Shown here in pieces: positions 1 to 7,325 of a DNA stretch of 29,677 bases (the first letter of the stretch is position 1; each line of letters opens with the position of its first letter). Source of the DNA: a virus; IMG/VR virus record IMGVR_UViG_3300048591_000437, positions 1 through 29,677 of that record, one strand, 5' to 3'. Made by a program: the position numbers and the translations under genes. The notes beneath the pieces are model-generated. The model was not told the origin of the DNA. It worked only from the letters and a program-made list of their open reading frames with translations, and did not search any database.

Positions 1-23
1 AGCTGTCAAGAGGCGCGGCATCA

Positions 24-227
24 ATGAGCGATGAGCAAAAGCAAAAGTTCATCGCCGACGTGGATGCGGTCATCGGCGGCGTCAATCACCAACTGGCCGT
101 GCGCGAGTTGCCCCAGATCGAACACGATGACAAGGTGAGCGTGCGCTTCAAGCGCATGACCGCCGCGATTAACTCAGCCATCGCCCACGACGAAAAAGCG
201 CCGACTGAGGAGGCACAGCCGGCGTAA
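24..227 (+). CDS. Small hypothetical protein (67 aa)
   Basis: I do not recognise this protein. It is short, charged and predicted soluble, with no membrane segment and no cysteine motif. The start is supported by an AGAGG purine stretch about 10 nt upstream of ATG. It is the first complete gene in the window, and a perfect 10-bp hairpin follows its stop codon before the SWIM-domain gene. Its position at the head of the replication-side gene cluster suggests an early phage accessory protein, which is inference from location only. Confidence 0.6.
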   Translation: MSDEQKQKFIADVDAVIGGVNHQLAVRELPQIEHDDKVSVRFKRMTAAINSAIAHDEKAPTEEAQPA

Positions 228-233
228 TGCGAG

Positions 234-260
234 AGCCGGCGTGTGATGAGCACGCCGGCT
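234..260 (+). repeat. Intergenic hairpin, 10-bp stem, GCCGGC core
   Basis: AGCCGGCGTG (234-243) and CACGCCGGCT (251-260) are perfect reverse complements around a 7-nt loop, just after the stop of the first gene. No T-tract follows (ATTTCTCTC), so it is a poor intrinsic terminator. It may be an RNA-processing, mRNA-stability or weak termination element. Similar GCCGGC-core hairpins lie at 22385-22410 and 23067-23090. Confidence 0.6.
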
Positions 261-276
261 ATTTCTCTCACTCACC

Positions 277-705
277 ATGACCATTCAAGTCTCACCCGAA
301 GTTGAAATGTGCATCAGCCGCGCGGCGCTTCACCAGTCGCTTGCCGCTGATGCATCCACTGACGAAGAGCGCCGCGCGCACGAGGCGACGATGCGCTCAC
401 TCGACAAGGCCGCGATGGAGATCGTGAAGGGCAACATGCCGCGCTATGCAGGGCAGGGCGCGTGGCTCGTCGAGAGCCGCACGCAGGCCGGCACCGTGTA
501 TCGCATCGACCTCGCGACGCAGCAATGCAGTTGCAAGAACGGCAAGTCATGCTGGCACCTGGCCGCCGCGAACATCTGCGACGAAGTGCGCAGCGCGCCG
601 GCGGACGCATTGCCGGCGGTGACGATGCCCGACGTGCAGATCATGAGCGAGCTGGATGCCATGCTCGCGGCTGATGAGCTGGCAACGGATGACATTCCAT
701 TCTGA
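277..705 (+). CDS. SWIM zinc-finger protein
   Basis: This 142-aa protein carries a SWIM-type zinc-binding signature: C84-x-C86, five residues, then C92-x-H94, preceded by a short strand-rich stretch (residues 63-83) as expected for the fold. SWIM domains bind DNA or protein partners and occur in SNF2 ATPases, transposases and many small phage proteins. Here the domain stands alone with an N-terminal helical region and an acidic C-terminus. It sits upstream of an HTH-like gene and an SNF2-type helicase, so a role as a helicase accessory or DNA-binding factor is possible; this is inference. No clear Shine-Dalgarno sequence precedes the ATG. Confidence 0.75.
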   Translation: MTIQVSPEVEMCISRAALHQSLAADASTDEERRAHEATMRSLDKAAMEIVKGNMPRYAGQGAWLVESRTQAGTVYRIDLATQQCSCKNGKSCWHLAAANICDEVRSAPADALPAVTMPDVQIMSELDAMLAADELATDDIPF

Positions 706-708
706 GCC

Positions 709-1299
709 ATGACAACGATCTACGCTCCGCTCAACCGCATCGAGCGCGCAACACTCGACGACTGCGAAGGCCAGATCGAGCGCGCACTGGGCGACATTCG
801 CTCGGCATGGAAACGCATCGGCGCTGCACTCGCTCGCATTCACAAGGGCCGGCTGTATCGCGAGGTGTGCGACACCTTCGACGAATACGTCGAGCAGCGA
901 TGGGTGATCCCACGCAGCACGGCCTACGAATGGATTGAAGCCGCCGGCGTGGTGATCGCCATTGAATCGACGCCGGTCATCATCGACGGCGAGAGCCGCG
1001 TGATTGACCCGCCGAAGCGCATCCAGCACGCCCGCGAGTTGTCGAAGTTGCCGACGAATGAGCAAGCGCCGGCGCTGCACGAAGCGCGCCGGATGGCCGC
1101 CACACGCGGCGCGACCGAGCCGACCACCTACGAAGTGCGGCGCGTGGTCACGGCGCGACTGGGCGAGCCGGCCCCGCGACCGCCGGCTGAACTGGCGCAT
1201 GAGCGTCAGCAGCGCGCCCTGTGCGACCTCGTGCGGCGCGTGTGGTCGCAGATCGATGCGGAGAAGCGCAGCGAGTTGCTTCAGGAGTTGAACGCATGA
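709..1299 (+). CDS. HTH-like phage DNA-binding protein (hypothetical)
   Basis: This 196-aa, highly charged protein is not firmly assigned to a family. Residues about 22-85 have the pattern of helical DNA-binding proteins found in phages and plasmids. A helical segment with IGAALARIHKGRLYREVC is followed by VPRST-like text (IPRSTAYEWIEAAGVV), which looks like the recognition helix of a helix-turn-helix. The rest is Arg/Glu-rich and probably helical. The stop overlaps the helicase ATG (ATGA), so the two are probably translated together. It could be an early regulator or a ParB/KorB-like protein; the sequence alone does not decide. Confidence 0.6.
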   Translation: MTTIYAPLNRIERATLDDCEGQIERALGDIRSAWKRIGAALARIHKGRLYREVCDTFDEYVEQRWVIPRSTAYEWIEAAGVVIAIESTPVIIDGESRVIDPPKRIQHARELSKLPTNEQAPALHEARRMAATRGATEPTTYEVRRVVTARLGEPAPRPPAELAHERQQRALCDLVRRVWSQIDAEKRSELLQELNA

Positions 1300-2729
1300 A
1301 GACCCTCAACGACTATCGCGCATGGGTGCGCGCAAAAACCAAACACGACACGCTCAGTGGCTTTGAGGTTGATGAGCGCGAACTGAATCCGAAGATGCGC
1401 GCCGACCAGAAAGCCATCACGCAGTGGGCGCTTCAACGTGGCCGCGCCGCTGAGTTCATCATCACCGGCGGCGGCAAGGCGCTGAACGCGCTCGAATGGG
1501 CGCATCAGGTCGCGCGGCGCGCCGACAAGCGCGTGATCATGTTCGCGCCGCTCGCAGTCGCTGACCAGTTCGTAGACACCGAAGCACCGAAGTGGGGCTA
1601 CGACCTCACGTATGTGCGCAACCAGGATGAGGCGAACGCGGCGAAAACGGCCGTGGTTATCAGCAACTATGAGCTGATGGAGCGCTTCACGCCGGCGGAA
1701 TTCACCGCGACGGTGTGGGATGAGTCGAGCATCATCAAAGAGTCGTCATCGGCCACGCGCAACATGATCAACCGCATGTGGAAGCACACGCCGTATCGCC
1801 TCGCGCTGACGGCAACGCCGGCGCCGAACGATCACGATGAACTCGGCAACCACTCGCAAGCGCTCGGCATCATGCCGTGGCACGAGATGATCACGCGCTG
1901 GTTCATCCGCGATAGCAATCAGGCTGACACACTCAGGCTGAAGGGCCACGCCGAAGAAGACTTCTGGAAGTGGGTCGCATCGTGGGCGGTGTGCATGTCG
2001 AAGCCTTCTGACCTCGGCTTTGATGACGCCGGCTTCATCCTGCCGCCGCTGCGCGTTGAGCATCTCGAAGTGGCAATTGCGCCTGAGCACGCATGGGACA
2101 AGCCGAACCGATGGGGCCAGGCGGCGCTCCTGCCGCTGCAAGCCCTGAGCGCGACTGAACTGCACGCGAACAAGAAGGTCACGCTGAGCGAGCGCATGGA
2201 GGCAGCAGCCGCATGGGTGCAGCGCGACACATCGACGCCGTGCGTCGTGTGGGTCGAGCGCAACGACGAAGGCGACAAGATGCGCGAGTTGTTGCCCGAT
2301 GCAGTCGAGGTGCGCGGCGATGAGACGTTCGAGTCGAAGCGCATGAAGCTGCGCGACTTCTCGCTCGGCAACATCCGCGTGCTGATCACGAAGCCTGCCA
2401 TCGCCGGTTTCGGCATGAACTGGCAACACTGCCACCGCACGGTGATCGCATCCATGACGTTCTCATTCGAGCGCACCTTCCAACTCATCCGCCGCTTTTA
2501 TCGCTATGGCCAGACGCACGAGGTTGAGCTGGCGATGGTAAGCGCGGCGACCGAGGGCAACGTCGTGCAGGCCTTGCAGCGCAAGGAGATGCAATACCAG
2601 ACGATGCAGGCGCAGATGAACAAAGCGATGCGCGCCACAGGCCTGCTGGCCCAGGCGACGCATTTCGATGACTACGACTACACGCCGACAAAGGCGATGA
2701 AGCTGCCGGTGTGGTTGAAGCCGGCGTAA
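1296..2729 (+). CDS. Phage SNF2-type DEAD/DEAH-box helicase
   Basis: This is a superfamily 2 helicase of 477 aa. Motif I is at residues 57-62 (TGGGKA), motif II is the phage-typical WDESS at 141-145, motif III is LTATPAPND at 171-179, and motif VI is QLIRRFYRYGQ at 396-406. The start at 1296 is preferred over an in-frame upstream start at 1221: it has AGGAG at 1283-1287 and overlaps the preceding stop as ATGA. Motif I is unusual because the Thr/Ser after the catalytic Lys is Ala. Helicases of this family often sit next to a DNA methyltransferase in phage genomes, as here. A role in replication or recombination is likely, but the exact substrate is unknown. Confidence 0.88.
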   Translation: MKTLNDYRAWVRAKTKHDTLSGFEVDERELNPKMRADQKAITQWALQRGRAAEFIITGGGKALNALEWAHQVARRADKRVIMFAPLAVADQFVDTEAPKWGYDLTYVRNQDEANAAKTAVVISNYELMERFTPAEFTATVWDESSIIKESSSATRNMINRMWKHTPYRLALTATPAPNDHDELGNHSQALGIMPWHEMITRWFIRDSNQADTLRLKGHAEEDFWKWVASWAVCMSKPSDLGFDDAGFILPPLRVEHLEVAIAPEHAWDKPNRWGQAALLPLQALSATELHANKKVTLSERMEAAAAWVQRDTSTPCVVWVERNDEGDKMRELLPDAVEVRGDETFESKRMKLRDFSLGNIRVLITKPAIAGFGMNWQHCHRTVIASMTFSFERTFQLIRRFYRYGQTHEVELAMVSAATEGNVVQALQRKEMQYQTMQAQMNKAMRATGLLAQATHFDDYDYTPTKAMKLPVWLKPA

Positions 2730-2758
2730 CACAACGAGAAAAGACTGCAGGTAAAAAC

Positions 2759-3841
2759 ATGGACAAGATCAAGTTGCTCGGCCATCACTTCACAGACCAC
2801 GGCGCGATGTATCACGGCGACACCGTGGAAGTCATTCGCGGCATTCCTGATAACAGCGTGGGGATGATCCTCACGTCGATCCCATTCAGCGATCAATACA
2901 CGTATTCATCGAGCGATCACGATCTCGGCAACAACCTGGGCGATGGTGGATTTTTTGAGCACCTCGACTGGGCCATCCCAGAATGGTTGCGCGTGACCGT
3001 GCCCGGGCGCATCTGCGCGATCCACGTTAAAGATCGCCTGCGCTACAAGAATCGCTCAGGCTCAGGTGGCCTGAATCCGTTCAGCGACATGACCACAGCA
3101 GCGATGCTGAAGCACGGCTGGAACTTCCATGCGCGCATCACCATCGCGACGGATCCGGTGCGCGAGCTGCAACAGACGAAGCGGCAAGGCCTGCGCTACA
3201 TGGACATCAAAAAAGACGCGAGTATGTGCGGCCCTGGCATCCCTGAATACCTGATGCTGTATCGCAAGTGGGAAGGGCTGCCTGACGACCGCTCGTTCTC
3301 GGCTGAGCGCGTGACGCATGATGAGAACGAATACACGTTGCGCCGCTGGCAGCTTGAGGCCAATGCAATCTGGCAGTCTGACGGCACGGTGCTGGAAGGC
3401 GCGCGCTACGACCACGAAGCACGCATCGCCGCACTCGAAAGCGGCCACGACATCAACGCCGACGGCGACCGCGTGCCTTACATGGGCGGGCGCTACGCCG
3501 GACCGAAGATCACGAAGGACAAGCCGTGGATATGGCTGGACGTGGATCGCATGGACACGTTGAACTACCAGCTCGCGAAGGACGCGCGCGACGAGAAGCA
3601 CATCTGCCCGTTGCAGCTCGACCTGATCGAGCGCGCCATTCGGCTGTGGACGAACGTCGGCGACGTGGTGCTCGATCCCTTCGCCGGCATCGGCTCCGTG
3701 CCTTACAAGGCTGTTGAGATGAACCGCTACGGCGTCGGCATCGAGCTGAAAGATTCGTATTTCAAATGGGCGTGCCGCTACATCGAAGACGCCGAGCGCA
3801 TGAGCAAGACCGAGACGCTGTTCGATGTGAGGGGGGAATAA
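2759..3841 (+). CDS. DNA (adenine-N6 or cytosine-N4) methyltransferase
   Basis: This 360-aa phage amino-methyltransferase carries the catalytic motif IV TSIPF at residues 39-43, followed by the aromatic/Ser stretch DQYTYSSSD typical of this phage family. The AdoMet-binding motif I, DPFAGIGS, is at residues 306-313. Catalytic motif before the AdoMet motif corresponds to the beta-type order. The second residue of the usual SPPF is Ile. The start at 2759 has AGGT seven nt upstream; an in-frame start at 2711 would overlap the helicase gene. It probably methylates phage DNA, for protection against host restriction or as a marker for replication or packaging. The target sequence cannot be read from the protein. 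No cognate restriction nuclease is seen, so it is probably an orphan enzyme. Confidence 0.9.
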   Translation: MDKIKLLGHHFTDHGAMYHGDTVEVIRGIPDNSVGMILTSIPFSDQYTYSSSDHDLGNNLGDGGFFEHLDWAIPEWLRVTVPGRICAIHVKDRLRYKNRSGSGGLNPFSDMTTAAMLKHGWNFHARITIATDPVRELQQTKRQGLRYMDIKKDASMCGPGIPEYLMLYRKWEGLPDDRSFSAERVTHDENEYTLRRWQLEANAIWQSDGTVLEGARYDHEARIAALESGHDINADGDRVPYMGGRYAGPKITKDKPWIWLDVDRMDTLNYQLAKDARDEKHICPLQLDLIERAIRLWTNVGDVVLDPFAGIGSVPYKAVEMNRYGVGIELKDSYFKWACRYIEDAERMSKTETLFDVRGE

Positions 3842-3842
3842 A

Positions 3843-3875
3843 AACCCGCGCTTGGTTTGGGGACTCACGCGGGTT
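3843..3875 (+). terminator. Hairpin after the methyltransferase stop
   Basis: AACCCGCG (3843-3850) pairs perfectly with CGCGGGTT (3868-3875), and the stem begins two bases after the TAA stop. Only a weak T content follows, so it may be a rho-assisted or weak terminator, or a 3'-end stabiliser of the helicase/methylase transcript. A second, stronger hairpin lies 15 nt downstream. Confidence 0.5.
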
Positions 3876-3890
3876 GCACAACAGGTTGAC

Positions 3891-3921
3891 TGCGATGCAC
3901 TGCTGATTGTAGTGCATCGCA
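3891..3921 (+). promoter_or_regulatory. Inverted repeat, 13-bp stem, upstream of the replication genes
   Basis: TGCGATGCACT (3891-3901) is the exact reverse complement of AGTGCATCGCA (3911-3921). One G-T pair and one C-G pair extend the stem to a 5-nt loop at 3904-3908. It lies 18 nt before the start of the first replication-module gene and lacks a T-tract. It may be an operator for a dimeric regulator or a leader-RNA structure controlling the replication operon. The sequence alone does not separate these. Confidence 0.5.
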
Positions 3922-3939
3922 ACTGAAAAGGGAATTGCG

Positions 3940-4146
3940 ATGAAGACGAAGAAACGACAGTGGGATAGCGAGGCGACAATCCGCCGCAAGGTTGAGCGGC
4001 GCGCCCTCCCGCCTGAGCCGCCGGCGCATCTGGCAAGCGCATGGCAAGCCGTCACGCTTCGAGCGATGGCCGGCCAGAACGTGAAGCGTGACGTGCAGAA
4101 GTTGCGCCAGGCTGAGAAAGCCTACCTCAAGGGGGCACGGCCATGA
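3940..4146 (+). CDS. Small basic hypothetical protein (68 aa)
   Basis: I do not recognise this family. The protein is very rich in Lys and Arg, with a basic N-terminus and a predicted helical body, so nucleic-acid binding is plausible but unproven. The start is supported by AAAAGGGAA just upstream. The stop overlaps the start of the replication initiator as ATGA, so it is translationally coupled to that gene. Its place as the first gene after two hairpins suggests it is a co-regulated accessory of the replication module. Confidence 0.65.
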   Translation: MKTKKRQWDSEATIRRKVERRALPPEPPAHLASAWQAVTLRAMAGQNVKRDVQKLRQAEKAYLKGARP

Positions 4147-4988
4147 GCATCAAGATCATGAGCCGCGTGTGGGAATCGGACATGGAGGGAAGCCGCAAGT
4201 TGATCATGCTGGCGATGGCCGACTACGCCGATGACAACGGCGGCGGCATTTGGCCGAGCATCCCAACACTGGCGAAGAAATGCAGCATGGGCGAGCGCAC
4301 ACTTCAATCGCACCTTGCCGAGATGCGCGCCGAAGGATGGCTCTTGGTTGATGGAACGAAGCCGGTGCGGGGCGGCCTTGTCAACGTTTATCGCATCAAT
4401 CTGGAGGCGAAGTGGTGCGGAAACGGCACCGGTGCAGATTTCGCACCGGTGCAGAAAACGACAGAAAGTGGTGCGAAATCTGCACCCAATCCGTACGATC
4501 CGTCAATTAAGAGAGAGGACGGCGAAACCAAGAATGAAACGCAACACAAGCCGAAACGCTCAGGCTCTCTCTCTGCTGCAAAGACGATTACCTACAGAGA
4601 CGACGAAGTGCCGGCGCATCTGCGCAACATGAAAGCGCCGCCCAAAAAGCGCAAGCCCTTTAAAGCAGGGCAGTGGAAGGGCTACGACCCTGACCCGTCC
4701 AGCCGGCACCCGAACGTCAAGGCATATCGCCGCGCGTTCCCGTTCATCAAGCTGGAGCGTAACGAGGCGAAGACGCTGACGAACTACAAGGACTTCGCAA
4801 AGTGGTGCGAGACGCTGGCCTACTGGCGCAAGGGTGTGATGGGGCAACTGACAGGCCGGCCATGGAGCGCGCGCAACTGGCGCGGCATTCGCGAGACCTA
4901 CGACCGACTGACCCTGCGACCGCCGGCGAGTTCGGACGTGGTGAAACCGGCGCAGACGGTCGAACAGTATCAGCCTGTCTACAACTAG
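4143..4988 (+). CDS. Replication initiation / helicase-loader protein (lambda O-like HTH)
   Basis: This 281-aa protein has an N-terminal winged-helix region (about residues 1-90). Its segment ADDNGGGIWPSIPTLAKKC followed by GERTLQSHLAEMRAEGWL is the pattern of phage replication HTH proteins that read iterons. A polar, disordered linker (about 95-165) leads to a C-terminal region probably used to contact the helicase. The gene is 10 nt upstream of dnaB, the classic initiator-loader/helicase order. The DNA encoding the start of the linker contains 17-nt palindromic iterons, as in the lambda O gene, so the protein probably binds inside its own gene. GGGGGC lies upstream of the ATG, and the gene overlaps the previous stop. 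The loader role is inferred from context. Confidence 0.8.
   Translation: MSIKIMSRVWESDMEGSRKLIMLAMADYADDNGGGIWPSIPTLAKKCSMGERTLQSHLAEMRAEGWLLVDGTKPVRGGLVNVYRINLEAKWCGNGTGADFAPVQKTTESGAKSAPNPYDPSIKREDGETKNETQHKPKRSGSLSAAKTITYRDDEVPAHLRNMKAPPKKRKPFKAGQWKGYDPDPSSRHPNVKAYRRAFPFIKLERNEAKTLTNYKDFAKWCETLAYWRKGVMGQLTGRPWSARNWRGIRETYDRLTLRPPASSDVVKPAQTVEQYQPVYN
4414..4486. other. Candidate replication origin: 17-nt palindromic iterons
   Basis: Three 17-nt sequences share the form GGTGC-N7-GCACC: 4414-4430 (GGTGCGGAAACGGCACC), 4431-4447 (GGTGCAGATTTCGCACC) and 4470-4486 (GGTGCGAAATCTGCACC). A fourth at 4448-4464 keeps the left half and spacer (GGTGCAGAAAAC) but loses the right arm. The 4431 and 4470 copies are exact reverse complements. 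The first three units are directly abutting. The cluster lies where the initiator gene encodes the linker between its DNA-binding and C-terminal parts. A purine-rich, AT-richer stretch (about 4487-4560) follows. Position and architecture match the lambda-type origin inside gene O. Confidence 0.78.
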
Positions 4989-4998
4989 CGAGGACGCG

Positions 4999-6333
4999 AT
5001 GACACAGACCAACAAAAACAACATCCTGAATCCGGCGCTCGTGCTGAGCGAGATCGACATTGAGCGCGCGCTGCTGGGCGCGATGCTCATCAGCCCGCCG
5101 GCGGCGCGCCAAGCGTGCTCGATGCTGCGCACGGAGGACTTCTACGACCATCGGCATCAGTGGGTGTTTGAAGCCATCGCCGCGTGCGAGGGTGAGGCGG
5201 ATGAACTGACCGTGAGCGAACGCTTGCGTGCGATGGGCAAACTGGCCGAGGTGGGGGAGGGCTTCATCGATGAGCTGGTGACGGACACGCCCATGTCGCA
5301 TTACCCGACGCGCGCGGCGCAGTATGCAAACACTGTCGCAGATCGCGCTGAGCGCCGGCGCCTGATCGACGCATGCGGCTTGATTGCGAAGTCGGTGTAT
5401 GACACGGCTTCGCCGTTGGCAAGCATCTACGGCACGGCCATGCAGCGCTTCAGCGAGTCGGCGCGCATCGTTGGGCGACAGGCAGAAACGATGCAAGACG
5501 TTGCGATGGCGGCGCTCATGGCCTTCGACGATCGCGTGGAGCGCGCCGGCAAGCTGCTCGGCTACTCATGCGGTGTGAGCGATCTGGATGGGCTGACTGC
5601 CGGCTGGCAGCCGACGCAACTCATCACTATCGCTGGCCGCCCGGGCAGCGGCAAGTCTGTGCTCCTTGCGCAGTCATCCCTTCGCGCGGCGCTTGCCGGC
5701 CTGCACGTCATGCACTTCACACTGGAGATGAGCGCGAAAGAAACGATGATCCGGCTTGCAAAGAATCACTCGCTTGTCGGCTACTCAACCGGCAGGGAGC
5801 ACACGCTGAGCGCAGAGAACAAAACCAAACTGCGCAACGCACTGGGCACGCTGAGCGACTTGCCGCTGAGCATCCGCACAACGGACAGCATCGGCCAGAT
5901 CGTCGCGGAATGCGAAGTCGAACGCCGGCGCGGCAAGTGCGACATGGTTGTGCTCGACTACCTGCAAATTGCGCAGATCGACGGCGACACGAAGGGCGAC
6001 GCAGGCACCCGCGACGCCGAACTGAGCAAGGCCACGCGGCTGCTCAAGCGCATGGCGATGCGGCTGGAAGTGCCGGTGCTTATCGGCTCGCAACTCAACC
6101 GTCAGGCCGAAGGCGTGCGACCGACACTGGCAAGCCTTCGCGAGTCGGGCGGCATCGAGGCGGATAGCAACGTGGTCATCGGCTTGTGGCAGGAAGACCC
6201 GACACTGCAACCGAACATCGTTACGGCGTCGGTCATCAAAAACCGTGACAACGGCATCGGCGACGTTCGCTTGTATTTCAACAAGCCGGCGCATCGCATG
6301 GCCGACACAGAGAAAGTGAAGGTGGAACTATGA
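4999..6333 (+). CDS. dnaB: Replicative DNA helicase, DnaB family
   Basis: This is a full-length replicative helicase of 444 aa, close to the usual family length. The N-terminal DnaB helical domain (about residues 14-110) starts with EIDIERALLGAML. The RecA-like motor carries Walker A GRPGSGKS at residues 213-220, the TLEMS motif, Walker B around VVLDYLQ (D320), and the downstream segment SQLNRQAEGVRPTLASLRES. It unwinds DNA ahead of the replication fork as a hexamer. It is preceded by GAGGA and by the initiator/loader gene, and its stop overlaps the start of the nuclease gene. No DNA polymerase or primase is visible in this window, so host enzymes or genes elsewhere probably supply these. Confidence 0.95.
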   Translation: MTQTNKNNILNPALVLSEIDIERALLGAMLISPPAARQACSMLRTEDFYDHRHQWVFEAIAACEGEADELTVSERLRAMGKLAEVGEGFIDELVTDTPMSHYPTRAAQYANTVADRAERRRLIDACGLIAKSVYDTASPLASIYGTAMQRFSESARIVGRQAETMQDVAMAALMAFDDRVERAGKLLGYSCGVSDLDGLTAGWQPTQLITIAGRPGSGKSVLLAQSSLRAALAGLHVMHFTLEMSAKETMIRLAKNHSLVGYSTGREHTLSAENKTKLRNALGTLSDLPLSIRTTDSIGQIVAECEVERRRGKCDMVVLDYLQIAQIDGDTKGDAGTRDAELSKATRLLKRMAMRLEVPVLIGSQLNRQAEGVRPTLASLRESGGIEADSNVVIGLWQEDPTLQPNIVTASVIKNRDNGIGDVRLYFNKPAHRMADTEKVKVEL

Positions 6334-6725
6334 CGCGCGGCTTCAACCGTCACTATCAACGCCTCGGCGCACAAGCCGCGCGTGAGGCGCGAGCGCGCGC
6401 CGCCGTGCTGAAGGCGCTGGAGCCGAAGAACGAAGCCGAACTGCGCGGGCGCATCTGCGACGCGCTGCGGCAGATGGGCTGGGTTGCGCGCGACCTGTCG
6501 CAACGCCGCAAGGTCGAGGGCGGGTTGCGTGACCTGCCCGACATCTTCGCGTGGAAGGCGGGGCGCACGCTCATGATCGAAACGAAACACGGCGGCAACG
6601 ACCTTCGCGACGGCCAGGCGCGCTTCGCCGCGGAGATCGAGCCGCACACGGATCCTCGCACCTTGATCTATTGCAAAGCCCGCAGCGTGGACGACGTGCT
6701 GCGAGCACTGGGAATGCAACCATGA
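6330..6725 (+). CDS. VRR-NUC domain nuclease
   Basis: This 131-aa protein matches the VRR-NUC branch of the PD-(D/E)XK nucleases. It has an early acidic residue in NEAELRGRIC (residues 34-43), a GGLRDLPD turn with D71, the IETK strand with E84 and K86, and a downstream Q96 in DGQARF. Phage members are structure-specific nucleases thought to resolve replication or recombination junctions, usually encoded near helicases. The start overlaps the dnaB stop (ATGA). All the expected catalytic positions are present, so an active enzyme is likely. Confidence 0.87.
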   Translation: MTRGFNRHYQRLGAQAAREARARAAVLKALEPKNEAELRGRICDALRQMGWVARDLSQRRKVEGGLRDLPDIFAWKAGRTLMIETKHGGNDLRDGQARFAAEIEPHTDPRTLIYCKARSVDDVLRALGMQP

Positions 6726-6904
6726 ACACATTGTTGATTGCTATAGGCATCGTCGCGCTCATCGCGCTGCTTGTCGTTCTGATCGTCGCCGTTGTGCGCG
6801 TCGTCAGGTTCCTCGCCGGCGTGCTCAGAATGAGCGACAGGGAGATATTCGAGGCGGCGCGCAAGGCTGGACTGCCGGTGCACGACCGGCAGCGGCGGTG
6901 GTGA
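6722..6904 (+). CDS. Small single-pass membrane protein (60 aa)
   Basis: The protein has one strongly hydrophobic segment (residues 3-35), rich in Ile, Leu and Val, followed by a basic amphipathic tail of about 25 residues. It overlaps the stop of the nuclease gene as ATGA, which fixes the start at 6722 rather than an in-frame start at 6551 inside the nuclease gene. The function is unknown. A membrane anchor or regulatory peptide at the end of the replication operon is all that can be said. A hairpin and a palindrome follow the stop. Confidence 0.6.
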   Translation: MNTLLIAIGIVALIALLVVLIVAVVRVVRFLAGVLRMSDREIFEAARKAGLPVHDRQRRW

Positions 6905-7029
6905 GACGCAGGACGACGGCTCATCACCGTCGTCTTGCACATGTCCGAAATTCGGACGTTTGTCAGAGTGAATCCTAAGCGGCATGTAGGTGCGAACGCC
7001 GGCAGGATGTGCGACTAACTGAATAGCGC
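6905..7029. promoter_or_regulatory. Intergenic regulatory region with hairpin and 15-nt palindrome
   Basis: This 125-nt gap holds a hairpin (GACGACGG 6912-6919 with CCGTCGTC 6927-6934) without a T-tract. It also holds the near-perfect palindrome GTCCGAAATTCGGAC at 6943-6957, followed three bases later by TTGTCA, a -35-like hexamer at 6960-6965. The -10 match about 17-18 nt further on is poor. The palindrome recurs twice elsewhere in the window, which supports an operator role. The gap separates the replication operon from the small-protein block. Confidence 0.5.
6943..6957. promoter_or_regulatory. Palindromic site GTCCGANNNTCGGAC, copy 1
   Basis: GTCCGAAATTCGGAC has 7-bp inverted arms around a single central base. 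It is the only intergenic member of a three-copy family; the other two lie inside genes at 19950-19964 and 25383-25397. It may be an operator for a dimeric phage repressor. Dispersed operators of this kind, both intergenic and intragenic, are known as stoperators in some actinobacteriophages. Confidence 0.5.
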
Positions 7030-7236
7030 ATGAACAACCCTCGATTCATCCAATGCTCCAGCGAAACGGAATACCAGGCCATGCTCGTCTTCCAGCGTTA
7101 CTTTCAGCGCGCTCTGCAGGGCGGGTTGATCGAGCCGAGGAGCGAGTGGATGATCGGCGTGCGCAAGCCGCGCGACGGCAAGCTGCACGGCGTGGTGCAG
7201 ACCGACTCCGTGCCGATTGACCCCGCCGTTCTGTAA
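7030..7236 (+). CDS. Small hypothetical protein (68 aa)
   Basis: I do not recognise this protein. It is soluble, with a region rich in Gln and aromatic residues at 10-30 and a strand-like C-terminus. No good Shine-Dalgarno sequence precedes the ATG. It is a stand-alone small gene between the regulatory gap at 6905-7029 and the first terminator-containing unit at 7243-7325, so its transcript probably ends there. Confidence 0.5.
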   Translation: MNNPRFIQCSSETEYQAMLVFQRYFQRALQGGLIEPRSEWMIGVRKPRDGKLHGVVQTDSVPIDPAVL

Positions 7237-7242
7237 TTGCGC

Positions 7243-7248
7243 TAGAAT
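7243..7248 (+). promoter_or_regulatory. -10-like box of intergenic unit A
   Basis: TAGAAT matches TATAAT at five of six positions and lies 36 nt upstream of terminator hairpin A. TTGACC at 7217-7222 is a possible -35 box, but the spacer is 20 nt, longer than normal. The same position relative to a terminator is occupied by TACAAT or TAGAAT in three other units, which is the main support. Confidence 0.4.
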
Positions 7249-7283
7249 CAAATCAACTTAATACCGGCACGCGCCGGATTACC

Positions 7284-7325
7284 AGCGCGGCCACGATCTC
7301 AAGTCGTGGCCGCGCTTTTGTTTTT
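7284..7325 (+). terminator. Intrinsic terminator of unit A
   Basis: AGCGCGGCCACGA (7284-7296) pairs perfectly with TCGTGGCCGCGCT (7304-7316) around a 7-nt loop, followed by TTTTGTTTTT. This is a textbook rho-independent terminator. A smaller hairpin (CCGGC-ACGC-GCCGG) precedes it. It lies between a -10-like box and the holin-like gene at 7357, so it may act as an attenuator in that gene's leader as well as ending upstream transcripts. Confidence 0.88.

Noticed and set aside
547-1200. Long minus-strand open frame (217 codons)
   Set aside because: It covers three well-supported plus-strand genes, is rich in Arg, Ala and His as expected of an antisense shadow in GC-rich DNA, and has no recognisable motif.
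5327-5338. AAACACTGTCGC inside dnaB, similar to the ACTGTCG box of unit D
   Set aside because: It is within a conserved coding region, has no TANAAT box or hairpin beside it, and a match of this length is plausible by chance.
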